DNA of 64,000 nt, taken from assembly GCF_001422375.1 (NCBI RefSeq), contig NZ_LMMU01000001.1, positions 744,223-808,222 on the forward strand, in the 5' to 3' direction. Under the pieces are notes generated by a model, which worked only from the letters and a program-made list of their open reading frames with translations, ran no database searches and had not been told where the DNA came from. Position 1 is the first letter of the stretch, and each line of letters begins with the position of its first letter. The position numbers and the translations under genes were made by a program. Positions 9,051 to 18,391 of this stretch are shown in pieces. This DNA is from Methylobacterium sp. Leaf99 (GTDB lineage: Bacteria > Pseudomonadota > Alphaproteobacteria > Rhizobiales > Beijerinckiaceae).

Positions 9051-9802
9051 CCCCGCCGCAGGTAGTCGACGTAGCCCGTGAGGAACTGCGTCATGAACTC
9101 GTTCGAGAGGTAGTAGAGCAGCAGCAGGCCGCCGAACATGATGAACGGCGTGGCGATGAAGTACACCGGGATCTGCGGCACGAGCTTGTTGGTGAAGCCG
9201 GCCGCCAGGTTCACCGTGACCGCGTAGACGATGAACGGCGCGGTGATGCGCAGGCCGAGCACGAAGGCGATGCCGATCTGGTCGACGATCCGCACCAGGG
9301 CGGCCTGGGTGCCGATGCCCTCGCCCGGCGGGAGGCGGGCGTAGGACTCGACGAGGCCGCGGAACAGCTCCCAGTGCAGGTCGGCGGCGAACAGCAGGGC
9401 GGTGGCCGCCATCATGATCAGGGCCTCCACCGCCGGCACCGGATCGGTGCCCTCGGCCACGGCGCCCGGCATGCCGCCGAACCCCACCATGGTGGAGGCG
9501 GCGTTCATCATCGTCTCCAGCACCGTGAAGAAGATCCGCCCGAGGAAGCCGATGACGAGGCCGGTCATGGTCTCGCTGGCGATCCAGGCCAGGGTGGTGG
9601 CCGGGTCCTGCGCCGCGAGCCGGCCCTGGAACAGGGGCAGCACCAGGGGCGTCATGGCCAGCGACGCGGTGAGGGCGATGAGGAGGCGGACCTGGGCCGG
9701 CACGCGCGGACTGGAGAATCCCGGCACCACGAGGAGGCAGCCGCCGACCCGGCAGAAGATCAGGAAGGCGGCCAGGACGCTTTCGGGCGCGGCGGCGTTC
9801 AT
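9047..9802 (-). CDS. fliR: Flagellar export apparatus protein FliR
   Basis: A 251-residue polytopic inner-membrane protein of the type III export gate, which forms the export core with FliP and FliQ. It shows the family opening (Phe-Cys-Arg-Val-Gly-Gly near residue 16, then Pro-Gly-Phe-Ser-Ser-x-Arg-Val-Pro) and about six hydrophobic segments; length is typical. It lies 11 bp downstream of flhA on the same strand, as in related Hyphomicrobiales. The partner fliQ is also in the window; fliP is not. Confidence 0.93.
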   Translation of the reverse strand: MNAAAPESVLAAFLIFCRVGGCLLVVPGFSSPRVPAQVRLLIALTASLAMTPLVLPLFQGRLAAQDPATTLAWIASETMTGLVIGFLGRIFFTVLETMMNAASTMVGFGGMPGAVAEGTDPVPAVEALIMMAATALLFAADLHWELFRGLVESYARLPPGEGIGTQAALVRIVDQIGIAFVLGLRITAPFIVYAVTVNLAAGFTNKLVPQIPVYFIATPFIMFGGLLLLYYLSNEFMTQFLTGYVDYLRRG

Positions 9803-9813
9803 GGGCGGCGGCC

Positions 9814-11901
9814 CTACGAAATCGTCCCGAGGGACCGGATCTCGACGCCCCGGGCGATTTCGAGGTGCGAGAGCACGGCCAGCGTCGGGTAGAGCCGCTC
9901 GATGATCATCCGCACGTAGGGGCGGGCGTCCGGCGCGGTGACGAGGGCGAAGCTGCGGGTCTCGCGCATGTGCTTGCGGATCGCTTCACCGGCCTCGGTG
10001 CCGAACTGCTCGACGAGGCGCGGGTCGATGTCGAACTCGACGACCTCGCCCTTGGCGTCGCGCTTCAGGCTCTGGTGGAACGACAGGTCCCAGGCACCGC
10101 CCAGGCGCAGGACCGCCAGGGTGCCGTTCTCGGCGAGATCGCCGCAGATCTGCTGGGCGATGCGCATGCGGACATGCTCGGCGATCTGCTCGGCGCGGCG
10201 GGCATGCGGGGTGATCTCGGCCACCGCCTCGAGGATGAGGTGAAGGTTGCGGATCGAGACCCGCTCGGACAGGAGCAGCTTCAGCACCGCCTGGAGACCC
10301 GAATACGAGATCTGCGACGGGCAGATCTCGTCGAGCAGGCGCTTGTACTCGGGGTCGAGGCGGTCGAGCAGCCCGCGCATGTCCTTGTAGGACAGGAGCT
10401 GGGGCAGGTTGTTGCGGATCACCTCCGACAGGTGGGTGAGGAGCACCGAGGCGCCGTCGATGGGCTCGAAGCCGCCGCGCCGCACCTCCGCCGCGTAGGA
10501 ATCGAGCACCCAGCGCGCCTTCATGCCGAAGGCCGGCTCGCGGACCTCGTCGCTCGGCACGTCCGGCACCGGCCCCTCGCCCACCACGACGAGGAGCTGG
10601 CCGGGGCGGAGGTCCTGGGTCGCCGCCACGGTGCCGTGGATGAGGATCTGGTAGGATTTCGGGGGCAGCGCCACGCTGTCCGTGAGCTTGATCTCGGGCA
10701 CGACGAAACCGTACTGGCGCGCGAACTTGCGGCGCATCTTGGCGACCCGGTGCGACAGCTCCGATTGCGAGGTGGCGAACTGGGCCGAGACTTGGCGCCC
10801 GAGGCAGAGCTCGATCTCGGGGGTCTTGAGCGACTCCCTCACCGACAGGGACTCGCGGGCGGCGAGCTGCTTCTGGTCCTCGACGGCGAGCGCCTTGGCG
10901 TCGACCACGGCCTTCTGGGCGGCGATCTTCTTCGGGATGGCATAGGCGGTGAACGCCATCAGGCCCGACAGCACCATGAACGGCAGGAAGGGCAGGCCCG
11001 GCACCAGGGCGAACATGAACATCAGGGCGGCGGCGACCGCGAGCGCGCGCGGATAGGCGCCGAGCTGGCCGAGCACCGCCTGCTCGGCGGTGCCGCGGGT
11101 GCCGCCCTTCGAGACGAGGAGGCCGGCCGCCAGCGACACGATGAGGGCCGGGATCTGCGAGACGAGGCCGTCGCCCACCGAGAGCTTGGTGAACACGTCG
11201 GCCGCCTGGCCCAGCGGCATGCCGTGGCGGGTGGTGCCGATGATGATGCCGCCGAACACGTTGACGGCGATGGTGATGAGGGAGGCGATGGCCTCGCCGC
11301 GCACGAACTTCGAGGCGCCGTCCATGGAGCCGAAGAACGCGCTCTCTTCCTCCAGCTCGCGCCGGCGCGATTGCGCCTCCTTGTCGTCGATGAGGCCGGC
11401 GTTGAGATCGGCGTCGATGGCCATCTGCTTGCCCGGGATGGCGTCGAGGGTGAAGCGCGCCCCGACCTCGGCGATGCGGGTGGCCCCCTTGGTGATGACC
11501 AGGAAGTTCACCGTGATGAGGATGAGGAACACCACGATGCCGATGACGAAGTCGCCGCTCATGACGAACTGCGAGAAGCCCTGGATGACGTGACCGGCGG
11601 CCGAGACCCCGTGCTGGCCGTTGGCCAGGATCAGCCGCGTGGTGGCGATGCCGAGGGCCAGGCGCAGGAGGGTCGCGATGAGCAGGACCGTGGGAAAGGC
11701 CGAGAATTCCAGGGGCTTCTTGATCCAGAGGGCCACCATCAGGATCAGCACCGACAGGGCGATGGAGAAGGCCAGCCCGATATCGAGGAGGATCGCCGGC
11801 ACGGGCAGGAACAGGATCGCCAGGATGGCGACGATGCCCGCCGCGAACCCGATATCCCGCTGGGACCTGCGCTCCAGGACGATCGCGTCGCTTGCCGCCA
11901 T
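9814..11901 (-). CDS. flhA: Flagellar export gate protein FlhA
   Basis: The 695-residue product is full length for FlhA, the transmembrane export gate with a large cytoplasmic C-terminal domain that docks chaperone-substrate complexes. The N-terminal half holds about eight membrane segments; the family signature Arg-Ile-Ala-Glu-Val-Gly-Ala-Arg-Phe-x-Leu-Asp-Ala-Ile-Pro-Gly-Lys-Gln is at about 142-159. The cytoplasmic domain starts near residue 340. fliR follows directly. Upstream, two plus-strand genes separate it from fliQ, so flhA probably has its own promoter in the 11.9-12.0 kb gap. Confidence 0.96.
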   Translation of the reverse strand: MAASDAIVLERRSQRDIGFAAGIVAILAILFLPVPAILLDIGLAFSIALSVLILMVALWIKKPLEFSAFPTVLLIATLLRLALGIATTRLILANGQHGVSAAGHVIQGFSQFVMSGDFVIGIVVFLILITVNFLVITKGATRIAEVGARFTLDAIPGKQMAIDADLNAGLIDDKEAQSRRRELEEESAFFGSMDGASKFVRGEAIASLITIAVNVFGGIIIGTTRHGMPLGQAADVFTKLSVGDGLVSQIPALIVSLAAGLLVSKGGTRGTAEQAVLGQLGAYPRALAVAAALMFMFALVPGLPFLPFMVLSGLMAFTAYAIPKKIAAQKAVVDAKALAVEDQKQLAARESLSVRESLKTPEIELCLGRQVSAQFATSQSELSHRVAKMRRKFARQYGFVVPEIKLTDSVALPPKSYQILIHGTVAATQDLRPGQLLVVVGEGPVPDVPSDEVREPAFGMKARWVLDSYAAEVRRGGFEPIDGASVLLTHLSEVIRNNLPQLLSYKDMRGLLDRLDPEYKRLLDEICPSQISYSGLQAVLKLLLSERVSIRNLHLILEAVAEITPHARRAEQIAEHVRMRIAQQICGDLAENGTLAVLRLGGAWDLSFHQSLKRDAKGEVVEFDIDPRLVEQFGTEAGEAIRKHMRETRSFALVTAPDARPYVRMIIERLYPTLAVLSHLEIARGVEIRSLGTIS

Positions 11902-12048
11902 GGCGGATGCCTACCCCGTGAATGAACGGGGTCTTGTCGCGGTTCAAGCTTGCGTGGGGATGGGGGCGTGCCCCGTCATCGCTCCGCCCCGGCCGGACAT
12001 GATAGAAAGCCCCCTCGCCCGAAATCCGGGCACCCGGGAGACACGCCC

Positions 12049-12336
12049 ATGAAAGTCGTCGCCGATCTGTGCATCGTCCCCATGGGGGTCGGCCCGTCGG
12101 TCTCGCCCTACGTGCGGGAGATCAAGGCGATCCTCGACGCCAGCCCGCTCACCGCCGAGATGCACGCCAACGGCACCAACATCGAGGGCGAGCTCGGCGA
12201 GATCTGCGCCCTCGCCGAGGCCTGCGAGGCCCGGCTCGCCGAACTCGGCGTGGAACGGGTGTTCTTCACCATGACGTTCTCGTCGCGCCGGGACAAGGAC
12301 CAGTCCATGGCCGACAAGCTGGCGGCGGTGTCGTAG
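12049..12336 (+). CDS. Thiamine-binding (UPF0045/MTH1187 type) protein
   Basis: A 95-residue cytoplasmic protein. The opening Met-Lys-Val-Val-Ala-Asp-Leu-Cys-Ile-Val-Pro-Met-Gly, the Ser-x-Ser-x-Tyr-Val segment and the His-Ala-Asn-Gly-Thr-Asn-Ile-Glu-Gly block match the UPF0045 family, small ferredoxin-like proteins reported to bind thiamine or related molecules. The ATG at 12049 gives the family start; the frame is open further upstream but without similarity. It lies on the opposite strand between flhA and fliQ, so it interrupts the flagellar block and is probably not flagellar. Confidence 0.78.
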   Translation: MKVVADLCIVPMGVGPSVSPYVREIKAILDASPLTAEMHANGTNIEGELGEICALAEACEARLAELGVERVFFTMTFSSRRDKDQSMADKLAAVS

Positions 12337-12437
12337 GGCACGCGCGTCCCACCCGGGCGCACCGGCCCGTTGCCGCTCGCTTGCGCCGGGCGTCCCGCGG
12401 CACCACCTCGGCCGGAGCAGGACACCCAGGGAACGGC

Positions 12438-12737
12438 ATGCCGCGCTTCATCGCGATCGAGAAGATTACAGGACGGGTCTACGGCGACACCGCCCGGTTC
12501 GGGCAGGCCGGCGACGTGGCCTCGCCCGTCGACGCGGTCTGCCTGTTCGATCGCCAGTTCCGGCGGGCGCCGCGCGGCTTCGGCCACGTCGGACCCGCCA
12601 GCACGGCGGCGAGCTACGACGTCTACGAGATCGAACCGTCCGACCCCGATCGCGCCACGACGAACGACACCGAGGCCCACGCCCTGGTCCACGAGCACGG
12701 CTCCTGGGTGGTCGCCCTCGTGACCTACAATTCCTGA
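12438..12737 (+). CDS. Small protein of unknown function
   Basis: A 99-residue protein with no signal peptide or membrane segment. Gly/Phe/Asp-rich stretches and a C-terminal hydrophobic strand (Ser-Trp-Val-Val-Ala-Leu-Val-Thr-Tyr-Asn) suggest a compact mixed fold. The ATG at 12438 is preceded by CAGGGAACGG. Third codon positions are mostly G or C, supporting real coding. It follows the UPF0045 gene in the same direction and faces fliQ. I do not recognise a family. Confidence 0.6.
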   Translation: MPRFIAIEKITGRVYGDTARFGQAGDVASPVDAVCLFDRQFRRAPRGFGHVGPASTAASYDVYEIEPSDPDRATTNDTEAHALVHEHGSWVVALVTYNS

Positions 12738-12788
12738 CGGTCGACGGCGGTCCGGCCGGTGGAGCGCGAGGCCGCCCGCCGATGCCCC

Positions 12789-13055
12789 TCAGAACCCCGT
12801 GACGATGCGCCCGTAGGTGTTCTCGGCGAAGGCCGAGATCTGCGCGCCGATGAACGACGAGGTGATGAGCAGCACGAGCAGGATCACCACGATCTTGGGC
12901 ACGAAGGTGAGGGTCACCTCCTGGATCTGGGTGAGCGCCTGCAGCAGGGCGATGGCGATGCCGATGAGCATCGCCGCGCCGATGGCGGGGCCGGCGCCGA
13001 CGATCACGGTCCAGATCGCGGCGCGCACGAGTTCGAGGGCATCGACCTCGTTCAT
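12789..13055 (-). CDS. fliQ: Flagellar export apparatus protein FliQ
   Basis: An 88-residue protein with two membrane helices (about 15-38 and 50-74) and the conserved Leu-Gln-Ala-Leu-Thr-Gln-Ile-Gln-Glu-x-Thr-Leu-Thr-Phe-Val-Pro-Lys block between them, diagnostic of FliQ. It forms the export channel with FliP and FliR. It follows flgD on the minus strand, matching the conserved order in this bacterial order. Confidence 0.95.
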   Translation of the reverse strand: MNEVDALELVRAAIWTVIVGAGPAIGAAMLIGIAIALLQALTQIQEVTLTFVPKIVVILLVLLITSSFIGAQISAFAENTYGRIVTGF

Positions 13056-13139
13056 CCGGGGACCTTTCTCGAAAAGCGGTCGACGGCCGGCGCGCCGCGT
13101 CCGGCCCTGCCTACACCGTTTCGGGGCGCGGCGAGAGAC

Positions 13140-13559
13140 TCACTGCGACAGGGAGATGCCCTGGGCCAGGAGCACGTCCTGGCCGTTGGTGAGGCGGGCG
13201 AGGGCGCCCTCGCTGGTGATCTTCACGGACTGGACCTCGCCGGTGATCTTGCCGTCGGCCGAGGTGATGGTGCGGCCGAGGATCTGGTCGGCCTGCGCGA
13301 GGAAGCTCGAGGACAGCAGGGAGTCGAGCTTGGCGTTGGTCTTCGTCGCCTGCTCCACCTGCGAGAAGGTGGCGAGCTCGCCGACATAGGCCGTGGAATC
13401 CATCGGCTTCGTCGGGTCCTGGTTCTTCAGCTGCGCCATGAGCAGGGTCAGGAACGTGTCGGCATTCATCGAGGCGGCGACGCCGCTCGCGGATTTCGCG
13501 GCGGTGGCGGCGGCGGCCGTCTGCGTGGGGGTGGTGCTGGTGCTGCTTCCGACGGCCAT
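13140..13559 (-). CDS. flgD: Hook assembly protein FlgD (short form)
   Basis: The 139-residue product has the FlgD N-terminal core (Phe-Leu-Thr-Leu-Leu-Met-Ala-Gln-Leu-Lys-Asn-Gln-Asp-Pro at about 36-49, then Met-Asp-Ser-x-x-Tyr-Val-Gly-Glu-Leu-Ala-Thr-Phe-Ser-Gln-Val-Glu-Gln). FlgD is the cap that guides hook subunits. The protein is shorter than enterobacterial FlgD and lacks the large C-terminal tudor/FnIII part, as is common in Hyphomicrobiales. It lies 29 bp downstream of flbT. Confidence 0.92.
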   Translation of the reverse strand: MAVGSSTSTTPTQTAAAATAAKSASGVAASMNADTFLTLLMAQLKNQDPTKPMDSTAYVGELATFSQVEQATKTNAKLDSLLSSSFLAQADQILGRTITSADGKITGEVQSVKITSEGALARLTNGQDVLLAQGISLSQ

Positions 13560-13588
13560 GATGACTGCGTCTCCGGATGTGAGGGCCT

Positions 13589-14059
13589 TCAGGCCGGGCG
13601 GGGGATGGGTTCGCGGGTGGGCGAGCCACCGGGGCCGGGCGGGCCGGCCGGGTCGACGATGGGGATTGCCGGCTCGGGGGCGGCGGTGAACAGGGCGGCC
13701 TCGGACCGGTAGAGGCCCCGGATCAGTTTCAGCGCCTCGATGAGCCGGTCGGCCTCGACGCAGGCCCCCGCCGCCGCGAGGCCGTCGCGGAGGGCGGGGT
13801 CGGTCACCGCGTCGAGGATCCCGGCCTGGAGGGCGCGGTAGAGCTCGCGGGCGCGGGCCGCGTTGGCGGGCTCGATCACCATGGTCTGGGCGGCGAAGTA
13901 GAGCTGGCGCAGGGGCGTGGTCGCTTCCTCCGGCTGGAGCACGTGGGTCTCGAGCAGGAAGGTCGCATCGTTGAGGAGCTCGAGGGAGACCTTGCGATCG
14001 ACGCGCAGGACGGCCCCGTTGACGAAGACCCGCTCGCCGGCACGCAGGGACAGGCGCAT
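13589..14059 (-). CDS. flbT: Flagellin mRNA regulator FlbT
   Basis: The 156-residue product begins Met-Arg-Leu-Ser-Leu-Arg-Ala-Gly-Glu-Arg-Val-Phe-Val-Asn-Gly-Ala-Val, the FlbT opening, and contains the family Phe-Leu-Leu-Glu-x-His-x-Leu and Pro-Leu-Arg-Gln-Leu-Tyr-Phe stretches. FlbT binds the 5' leader of flagellin mRNA and controls its translation or decay in alphaproteobacteria. A proline-rich tail after about residue 130 is probably disordered. It follows flaF by 8 bp, so the pair is likely co-transcribed. The flagellin gene it should act on is at 23115. Confidence 0.92.
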   Translation of the reverse strand: MRLSLRAGERVFVNGAVLRVDRKVSLELLNDATFLLETHVLQPEEATTPLRQLYFAAQTMVIEPANAARARELYRALQAGILDAVTDPALRDGLAAAGACVEADRLIEALKLIRGLYRSEAALFTAAPEPAIPIVDPAGPPGPGGSPTREPIPRPA

Positions 14060-14067
14060 GCCGGACC

Positions 14068-14415
14068 TCACCGCAATCCGTCGCGGATCGAGGCGTTGAC
14101 CTCGATCAGGGCGGCGAGGCTGTGGCCGGGCGTGCTGAGGACCGCGTTGGACTCGCGCATGCTCCACAGGCCGAGGGAGACGAGGTCGGCGCGCAGGGCC
14201 TCCGGCAGGGCGTTCTCGGGGCTGGTGAGGTCGTCGATGAGGACGGCCCAGAGCTTCTGGACGAACTGGGCCGCCGCAATCCGGTCGGCCGTCGCCGCGT
14301 CGGGGCGGTCGGCGATGCGCATGAGGTCCAGCGCCCGGTCGAAGGCGGCGCGCTCGCGCTCCCGGCCGATCTCGGGGGCGTCTTCCATGATGTCCGCGTA
14401 GGAAAACTGGTACAT
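14068..14415 (-). CDS. flaF: Flagellin biosynthesis regulator FlaF
   Basis: A 115-residue helical protein that opens Met-Tyr-Gln-Phe-Ser-Tyr-Ala-Asp and contains the conserved Ala-x-x-Phe-Val-Gln-Lys-Leu-Trp-x-x-Leu-Ile-x-Asp-Leu block, both typical of FlaF. FlaF is needed for flagellin synthesis or secretion and acts together with FlbT. The adjacent flbT gene and the flgL gene upstream match the conserved gene order. Confidence 0.92.
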   Translation of the reverse strand: MYQFSYADIMEDAPEIGRERERAAFDRALDLMRIADRPDAATADRIAAAQFVQKLWAVLIDDLTSPENALPEALRADLVSLGLWSMRESNAVLSTPGHSLAALIEVNASIRDGLR

Positions 14416-14539
14416 GTCGGGTCCGCCTCGTCCTGTCCCCGGCCCGCCGCGCCATGGTCGCGAATGGGGCCGTCGTGTCGCCGCGTCGAAGATGAAGGGT
14501 GTTGGAGAAGAGAACGTCGTCGGAAAGGGGAAGACGACG

Positions 14540-15559
14540 TCAGAGGTAGGCGACCAGGCTGAGCTGGCGCAGCTGCGCGGTCAGCGAGTAGGAAATCTGC
14601 ACCTGGGTGGACAGCTGATCAATGCGCGTCTTGGTCTCGGCTTCGTCGATGCCCTCCATCGACAGGACCTGCTTGGAAAGCAGCGTCTTCTGCACGTCGA
14701 GGCGGGTGTTGGCGTCGGTGATCCGCGCCTGCGAGCGGCCGAGATTGGCCTGGATGGCGACGAGGCCCTTGCTCGCCTCGCCGAGCAGGCTCGCGACCCG
14801 GTCGGTGGCCACGTCCTGGACCTCGGCGGGCAGGCGCGACAGGTCGAGGCCGGAGGCGACGACGTAGGCCATGGCGAGGCGGCGGACGGCGGGCGCGTTG
14901 GCGGTGGCCGAGGTCTCGACGGTCTCGCTGAGGGAGACCCGGCTGTCGAGGGTGGTGTCGGAGGCCTTCGACCAGTTCTGCCACCCGGCACCGCTGAACA
15001 GGGTGTCGAGGGGACCGCCGTCGGCGAGGAAGCTCTTCATCTGCGCGGCATTCATGGTGGTGCCCCCCGCGATCGCGAAGGCCGCGTCGACGGCGGCCTT
15101 GGCCGCCGATCCGGTGCCGTAGGCGGTCATCGGCGCCGTGGCCGTGTTGGTGCCCCCGAAGATGGACTGGCCGTCGGCGGTGGTGTTGAGCACGGCGGTC
15201 AGTGCCGCGAGCTGGCTCGTGGCCGCGTCCCTGACGACGCCGACCCGGCTGGCCGAGGGCACGCCGACGAGGGCCTGCAGGGTCGAATCCGCCGCCGCCT
15301 GGATCTGCTGGAGCGCGGCCTGGCTCGTGCTCAGGCGCAGGGACGCGTTGGCGTTGCCGTCCTTCAGGGCCTGGAGCTCGGCACTCTGCTGGCGCAGGCC
15401 GAGGGCCAGACCCGTCCCGCTGCCGAGCTGGAGCCCGACATCGGCGTAGCGGCCGGTGCCGAGTTCCTTGGTCCCCCGGGCGATCTCCGTCTCCATGCGC
15501 TGCACGCTCGAGCGCGGCGCGTTCCAGAGACTCAGGGTCGAGGTGGCGTTCATCCGCAT
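14540..15559 (-). CDS. flgL: Hook-filament junction protein FlgL
   Basis: A 339-residue secreted flagellin-like protein. N-terminal (about 1-110) and C-terminal (about 250-339) coiled-coil regions of the flagellin type flank a variable centre; a Gly-Gly-Thr-Asn segment near residue 145 is typical of FlgL. FlgL joins the hook to the filament above FlgK. The start at 15559 gives Met-Arg-Met-Asn; the second Met (15553) is also possible. It lies 5 bp downstream of flgK, so the two are tightly coupled. FlgN encoded nearby is the expected chaperone. Confidence 0.88.
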   Translation of the reverse strand: MRMNATSTLSLWNAPRSSVQRMETEIARGTKELGTGRYADVGLQLGSGTGLALGLRQQSAELQALKDGNANASLRLSTSQAALQQIQAAADSTLQALVGVPSASRVGVVRDAATSQLAALTAVLNTTADGQSIFGGTNTATAPMTAYGTGSAAKAAVDAAFAIAGGTTMNAAQMKSFLADGGPLDTLFSGAGWQNWSKASDTTLDSRVSLSETVETSATANAPAVRRLAMAYVVASGLDLSRLPAEVQDVATDRVASLLGEASKGLVAIQANLGRSQARITDANTRLDVQKTLLSKQVLSMEGIDEAETKTRIDQLSTQVQISYSLTAQLRQLSLVAYL

Positions 15560-15564
15560 GGCGT

Positions 15565-17025
15565 CTATCGCACCGCATCCATCAGGGTCTTCAGGAGGTC
15601 GTTCACCAGGGTCAGCAGCTTGGCCGAGGCGGTGTAGGACCGTTCGAGTTGCAGCGCCTGGGCGGTCTCGTCGTCGGCGTTGACACCCACCGCGTTGGAC
15701 AGGGCCTCGCTCGTCCGCGCCAGCAGGGTCGATTCGTAATCGGCCAGCGACGCGGCCGTCTTGCGCTGGCCTTCGAGCCACCCCGCCGATTCCGTGGCGA
15801 AGGACAGCAGGCTGGCGTTGGCGCGCAGCCCCGTGGCGGGATCGAACGGCCGATCGGTGCCCAGGGCCGACGCGAGGGTGCGCAGGCGACCGGCATAGGC
15901 CGCGTCGCCACTGGCGTTGGCGCGGTAGCCGGGGCCGTTCATGCCGCCGTCGCGCAGGGTGGCGAGGGAACCGCCCGCCCGGGGATCGACGGCGGCGTTG
16001 ATCCGGAGCCGGCTGGCGAGGCCCGCCTGGGCGAGCACGCCCGCCGCCGGGATCGTCGCGGTCCCATCCGTGAACAGGCCGGCCCTGGCAGCGGCGCCCG
16101 CGCCGCTGGTGTCGGGCTCGGCGAAGGCGGCGACGAGGCCGCCCGCCATGGCGTCGAGCTGGGTCTCGTAGCGCACGGCGACCTCGTCGCGCAGGGTCGA
16201 CAGGCCCGCGATCCGGCCCGAGCGCAGGGGCATCGGCGAGGCCGCGCCCGTGACCGGCACGCCGTCGACCATGACGGCGCCGCCCGTCGAGCCGGCGCTG
16301 AAGCCGGCCGTCGGAGCGAAGCTGACCTTGCGCGCCCCGCGCTCGAACAGGGGCACGCCGCTGTCGGTGTAGATCGCGACGTCGTTGCCCGCGCGCACGA
16401 CGGTGGAGATGCCGATCTCCTCCGAGAGCTGGGTGAGGATGCGGTCGCGGTCGTCCAGGGCGTCGGTGACGTCGTCGCCGAGCGCCGTGCCCCGGGTGAC
16501 GGTCTGGTTGGCGGTCTCGTAGGAGACCAGGAGTTCGCTGATCCGCGCCACCGCCGTCGCCATGCCGGCATCGGCCTGCTGGCGCACGGTGTGGACGGCG
16601 GCGGCTGCCGCACTGAGGCTGTCCGCGAGGTCGCGGGCGCCCTCGACGGCGTTGCGCGCCAGGTCGAGGGAATCCGGCTTGTTGGCCGCCGCCTGGAGGG
16701 CGGCGTTGAGGGCGCCGAGGCGGGCGGCCGGGGACGTCGTCGAATCCGTGTCGCCGATGGTCTGGCTCAGGGTCTGGAGCCCGTCGAGGACGGCCCCGCT
16801 GCCGGCCGTCTCCGAGGTGCCGAGGAGCTTGCGGCCGAACAGGGCCGTGTCGGCGGCGCGGATCACGCTGACGGCGCTGCCGCCGCCGGCCGTGACGACG
16901 TTGGCGATGCGGCGCGCGTAGTACGGATCGTTCGCCCCGGCGGTGTTGCGCGCGGTGACGGCGATCTGCGCGGCATTGGCCGAGAGCGAGGTTCGGGCGC
17001 TGTTGAGCGCCAGGGAGAGGCCCAT
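15565..17025 (-). CDS. flgK: Hook-associated protein FlgK
   Basis: The 486-residue product opens with the flagellar rod/hook helix (Leu-Ser-x-Ala-Leu-Asn-Ser-Ala-Arg-Thr-Ser-Leu), contains the Asn-Thr-Ala-Gly-x-Asn-Asp-Pro-Tyr-Tyr-Ala-Arg-Arg motif of FlgK, and ends with the C-terminal helix Leu-Gln-Leu-Glu-Arg-Ser-Tyr-x-Ala-Ser-Ala-Lys-Leu-Leu. It is the first hook-filament junction protein, exported through the flagellar channel. The frame is open well upstream but the ATG at 17025 gives the conserved start. It lies between flgE and flgL as in related species. Confidence 0.92.
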   Translation of the reverse strand: MGLSLALNSARTSLSANAAQIAVTARNTAGANDPYYARRIANVVTAGGGSAVSVIRAADTALFGRKLLGTSETAGSGAVLDGLQTLSQTIGDTDSTTSPAARLGALNAALQAAANKPDSLDLARNAVEGARDLADSLSAAAAAVHTVRQQADAGMATAVARISELLVSYETANQTVTRGTALGDDVTDALDDRDRILTQLSEEIGISTVVRAGNDVAIYTDSGVPLFERGARKVSFAPTAGFSAGSTGGAVMVDGVPVTGAASPMPLRSGRIAGLSTLRDEVAVRYETQLDAMAGGLVAAFAEPDTSGAGAAARAGLFTDGTATIPAAGVLAQAGLASRLRINAAVDPRAGGSLATLRDGGMNGPGYRANASGDAAYAGRLRTLASALGTDRPFDPATGLRANASLLSFATESAGWLEGQRKTAASLADYESTLLARTSEALSNAVGVNADDETAQALQLERSYTASAKLLTLVNDLLKTLMDAVR

Positions 17026-17081
17026 GGTCGGGTTCCTGGGGGAGCGGGCGGAGCGCCGGCGCGGACGCGTCGGCCGAAGCG

Positions 17082-18305
17082 TCAGCGCTTGAGGTTCATC
17101 AGGGTCTCGAGGAGCTCGTTGCCGGTCATGAACACCTTCGAGTTCGCCGTGTAGACGCTCTGGGATTCGATCATGGCCGTCAGCTCGCTCGACACGTCGA
17201 CGTTGGACTGCTCCAGGGCGCTCGACTTGATGGAGCCGAGGCCGGAGAGGCCGGCAAAGCCGATCTGGAGGTCGCCGGAGCTGCCGGTGGGCACGTAGAT
17301 GTTGCCGGCGCGGGGCTCGAGGTTGTCGGGGCTCGCGACGCTGGCGATCGGGACCTTGAAGGCGAGCATGCGGCTGCCGTCCTCGTAGAGGGCGTAGACC
17401 GAGCCATTTAGGGCGAAGTCCGAGCCGGTGACCGCCGAGGGGGCCTTGCCGTCGGCCGTCCCCGTGAGATCGTAGATGCCGCCGAGCTGGGTGATGCCGC
17501 TCATGTCGAGGGCGATCTTGCGGCCGTCCGCGAAGGTGAGGTCGGTCTTGGCCGCCGCCGCCGAAGCCGGCGCGATCTTGCCCTTGGCGTCGAAGGTCAG
17601 GGTCGTCGTGCCGATGGCGGTGGTGGAGCCGGGCGGGTAGACCTCCGCCTTCCACTCGCCGACGGTCGCGGTCTTGCCCAGGACGACATCGACCGTGACC
17701 TTGTTGCCGAGGTTGTCGTAGGTCACCATCGAGGTTTTCTTGGTGTAGTTCGCCGCCGACAGGGCTCCGGTGAGGGCGGCCGCCTCCGACGGCAGGTTGC
17801 CGCCGATGGACGCCTTCGACGAGGGCGTCGCCCGCATGCCGAGGGTCGAGACGTTGACCGGCACCATGTTGGCGGTGCTGTTGAGGGCCGGCGTCCCCTC
17901 GCCGTTCTCGCCGACCGCGTAGCCCATCAGGGTGAAGCCGCCGGAATTGACGAGGTTGCCCGTCGGGCCGTCCTCGACGAAGTTGCCCGAGCGGGTGAGC
18001 GAGGTGGCGCCGCTGCTGTCGCGCACCACGAAGAAGCCGTTGCCCTGGATGGCGAGGTCGGTCTTCGAGGTGGTGAAGGAGATCGGCCCCCCCGCCGAGA
18101 CGGACCGGCGGATCACCGTCTCGACGGCACCGGAATTGTAGTCGCCGGTGCTGCTCGAATCGAGGATCAGCGACGCGAACTCGGTGCCCGTGCGCTTGTA
18201 GCCCGTGGTGCTGGCGTTCTGGATGTTCTCGGCCACCGTCGAGATGCGGCTCGACTGGGCGTTCATGCCGGAAACGCCGGTGCGCAGGACGCTGATGAGA
18301 CTCAT
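17082..18305 (-). CDS. flgE: Flagellar hook protein FlgE
   Basis: The 407-residue product opens Met-Ser-Leu-Ile-Ser-Val-Leu-Arg-Thr-Gly-Val-Ser-Gly-Met-Asn-Ala-Gln, with the Asn-Ile-x-Asn-Ala-x-Thr-x-Gly-Tyr-Lys motif at about 28-38, and ends Ser-Lys-Val-Phe-Met-Thr-Gly-Asn-Glu-Leu-Leu-Glu-Thr-Leu-Met-Asn. It forms the hook. The ATG at 18305 is chosen by this conserved start. It is the first gene of the flgE-flgK-flgL-flaF-flbT-flgD-fliQ run, separated from fliI by 86 bp, where a promoter could lie. Confidence 0.95.
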   Translation of the reverse strand: MSLISVLRTGVSGMNAQSSRISTVAENIQNASTTGYKRTGTEFASLILDSSSTGDYNSGAVETVIRRSVSAGGPISFTTSKTDLAIQGNGFFVVRDSSGATSLTRSGNFVEDGPTGNLVNSGGFTLMGYAVGENGEGTPALNSTANMVPVNVSTLGMRATPSSKASIGGNLPSEAAALTGALSAANYTKKTSMVTYDNLGNKVTVDVVLGKTATVGEWKAEVYPPGSTTAIGTTTLTFDAKGKIAPASAAAAKTDLTFADGRKIALDMSGITQLGGIYDLTGTADGKAPSAVTGSDFALNGSVYALYEDGSRMLAFKVPIASVASPDNLEPRAGNIYVPTGSSGDLQIGFAGLSGLGSIKSSALEQSNVDVSSELTAMIESQSVYTANSKVFMTGNELLETLMNLKR

Positions 18306-18391
18306 GGGGCACCTCGGTTGAGACGGTGGGCCGTGCTGGACGGCACTAGAGGGAGAATGGCTTGCGCGGGGCTGGTCGCGTCCGCGGGACG

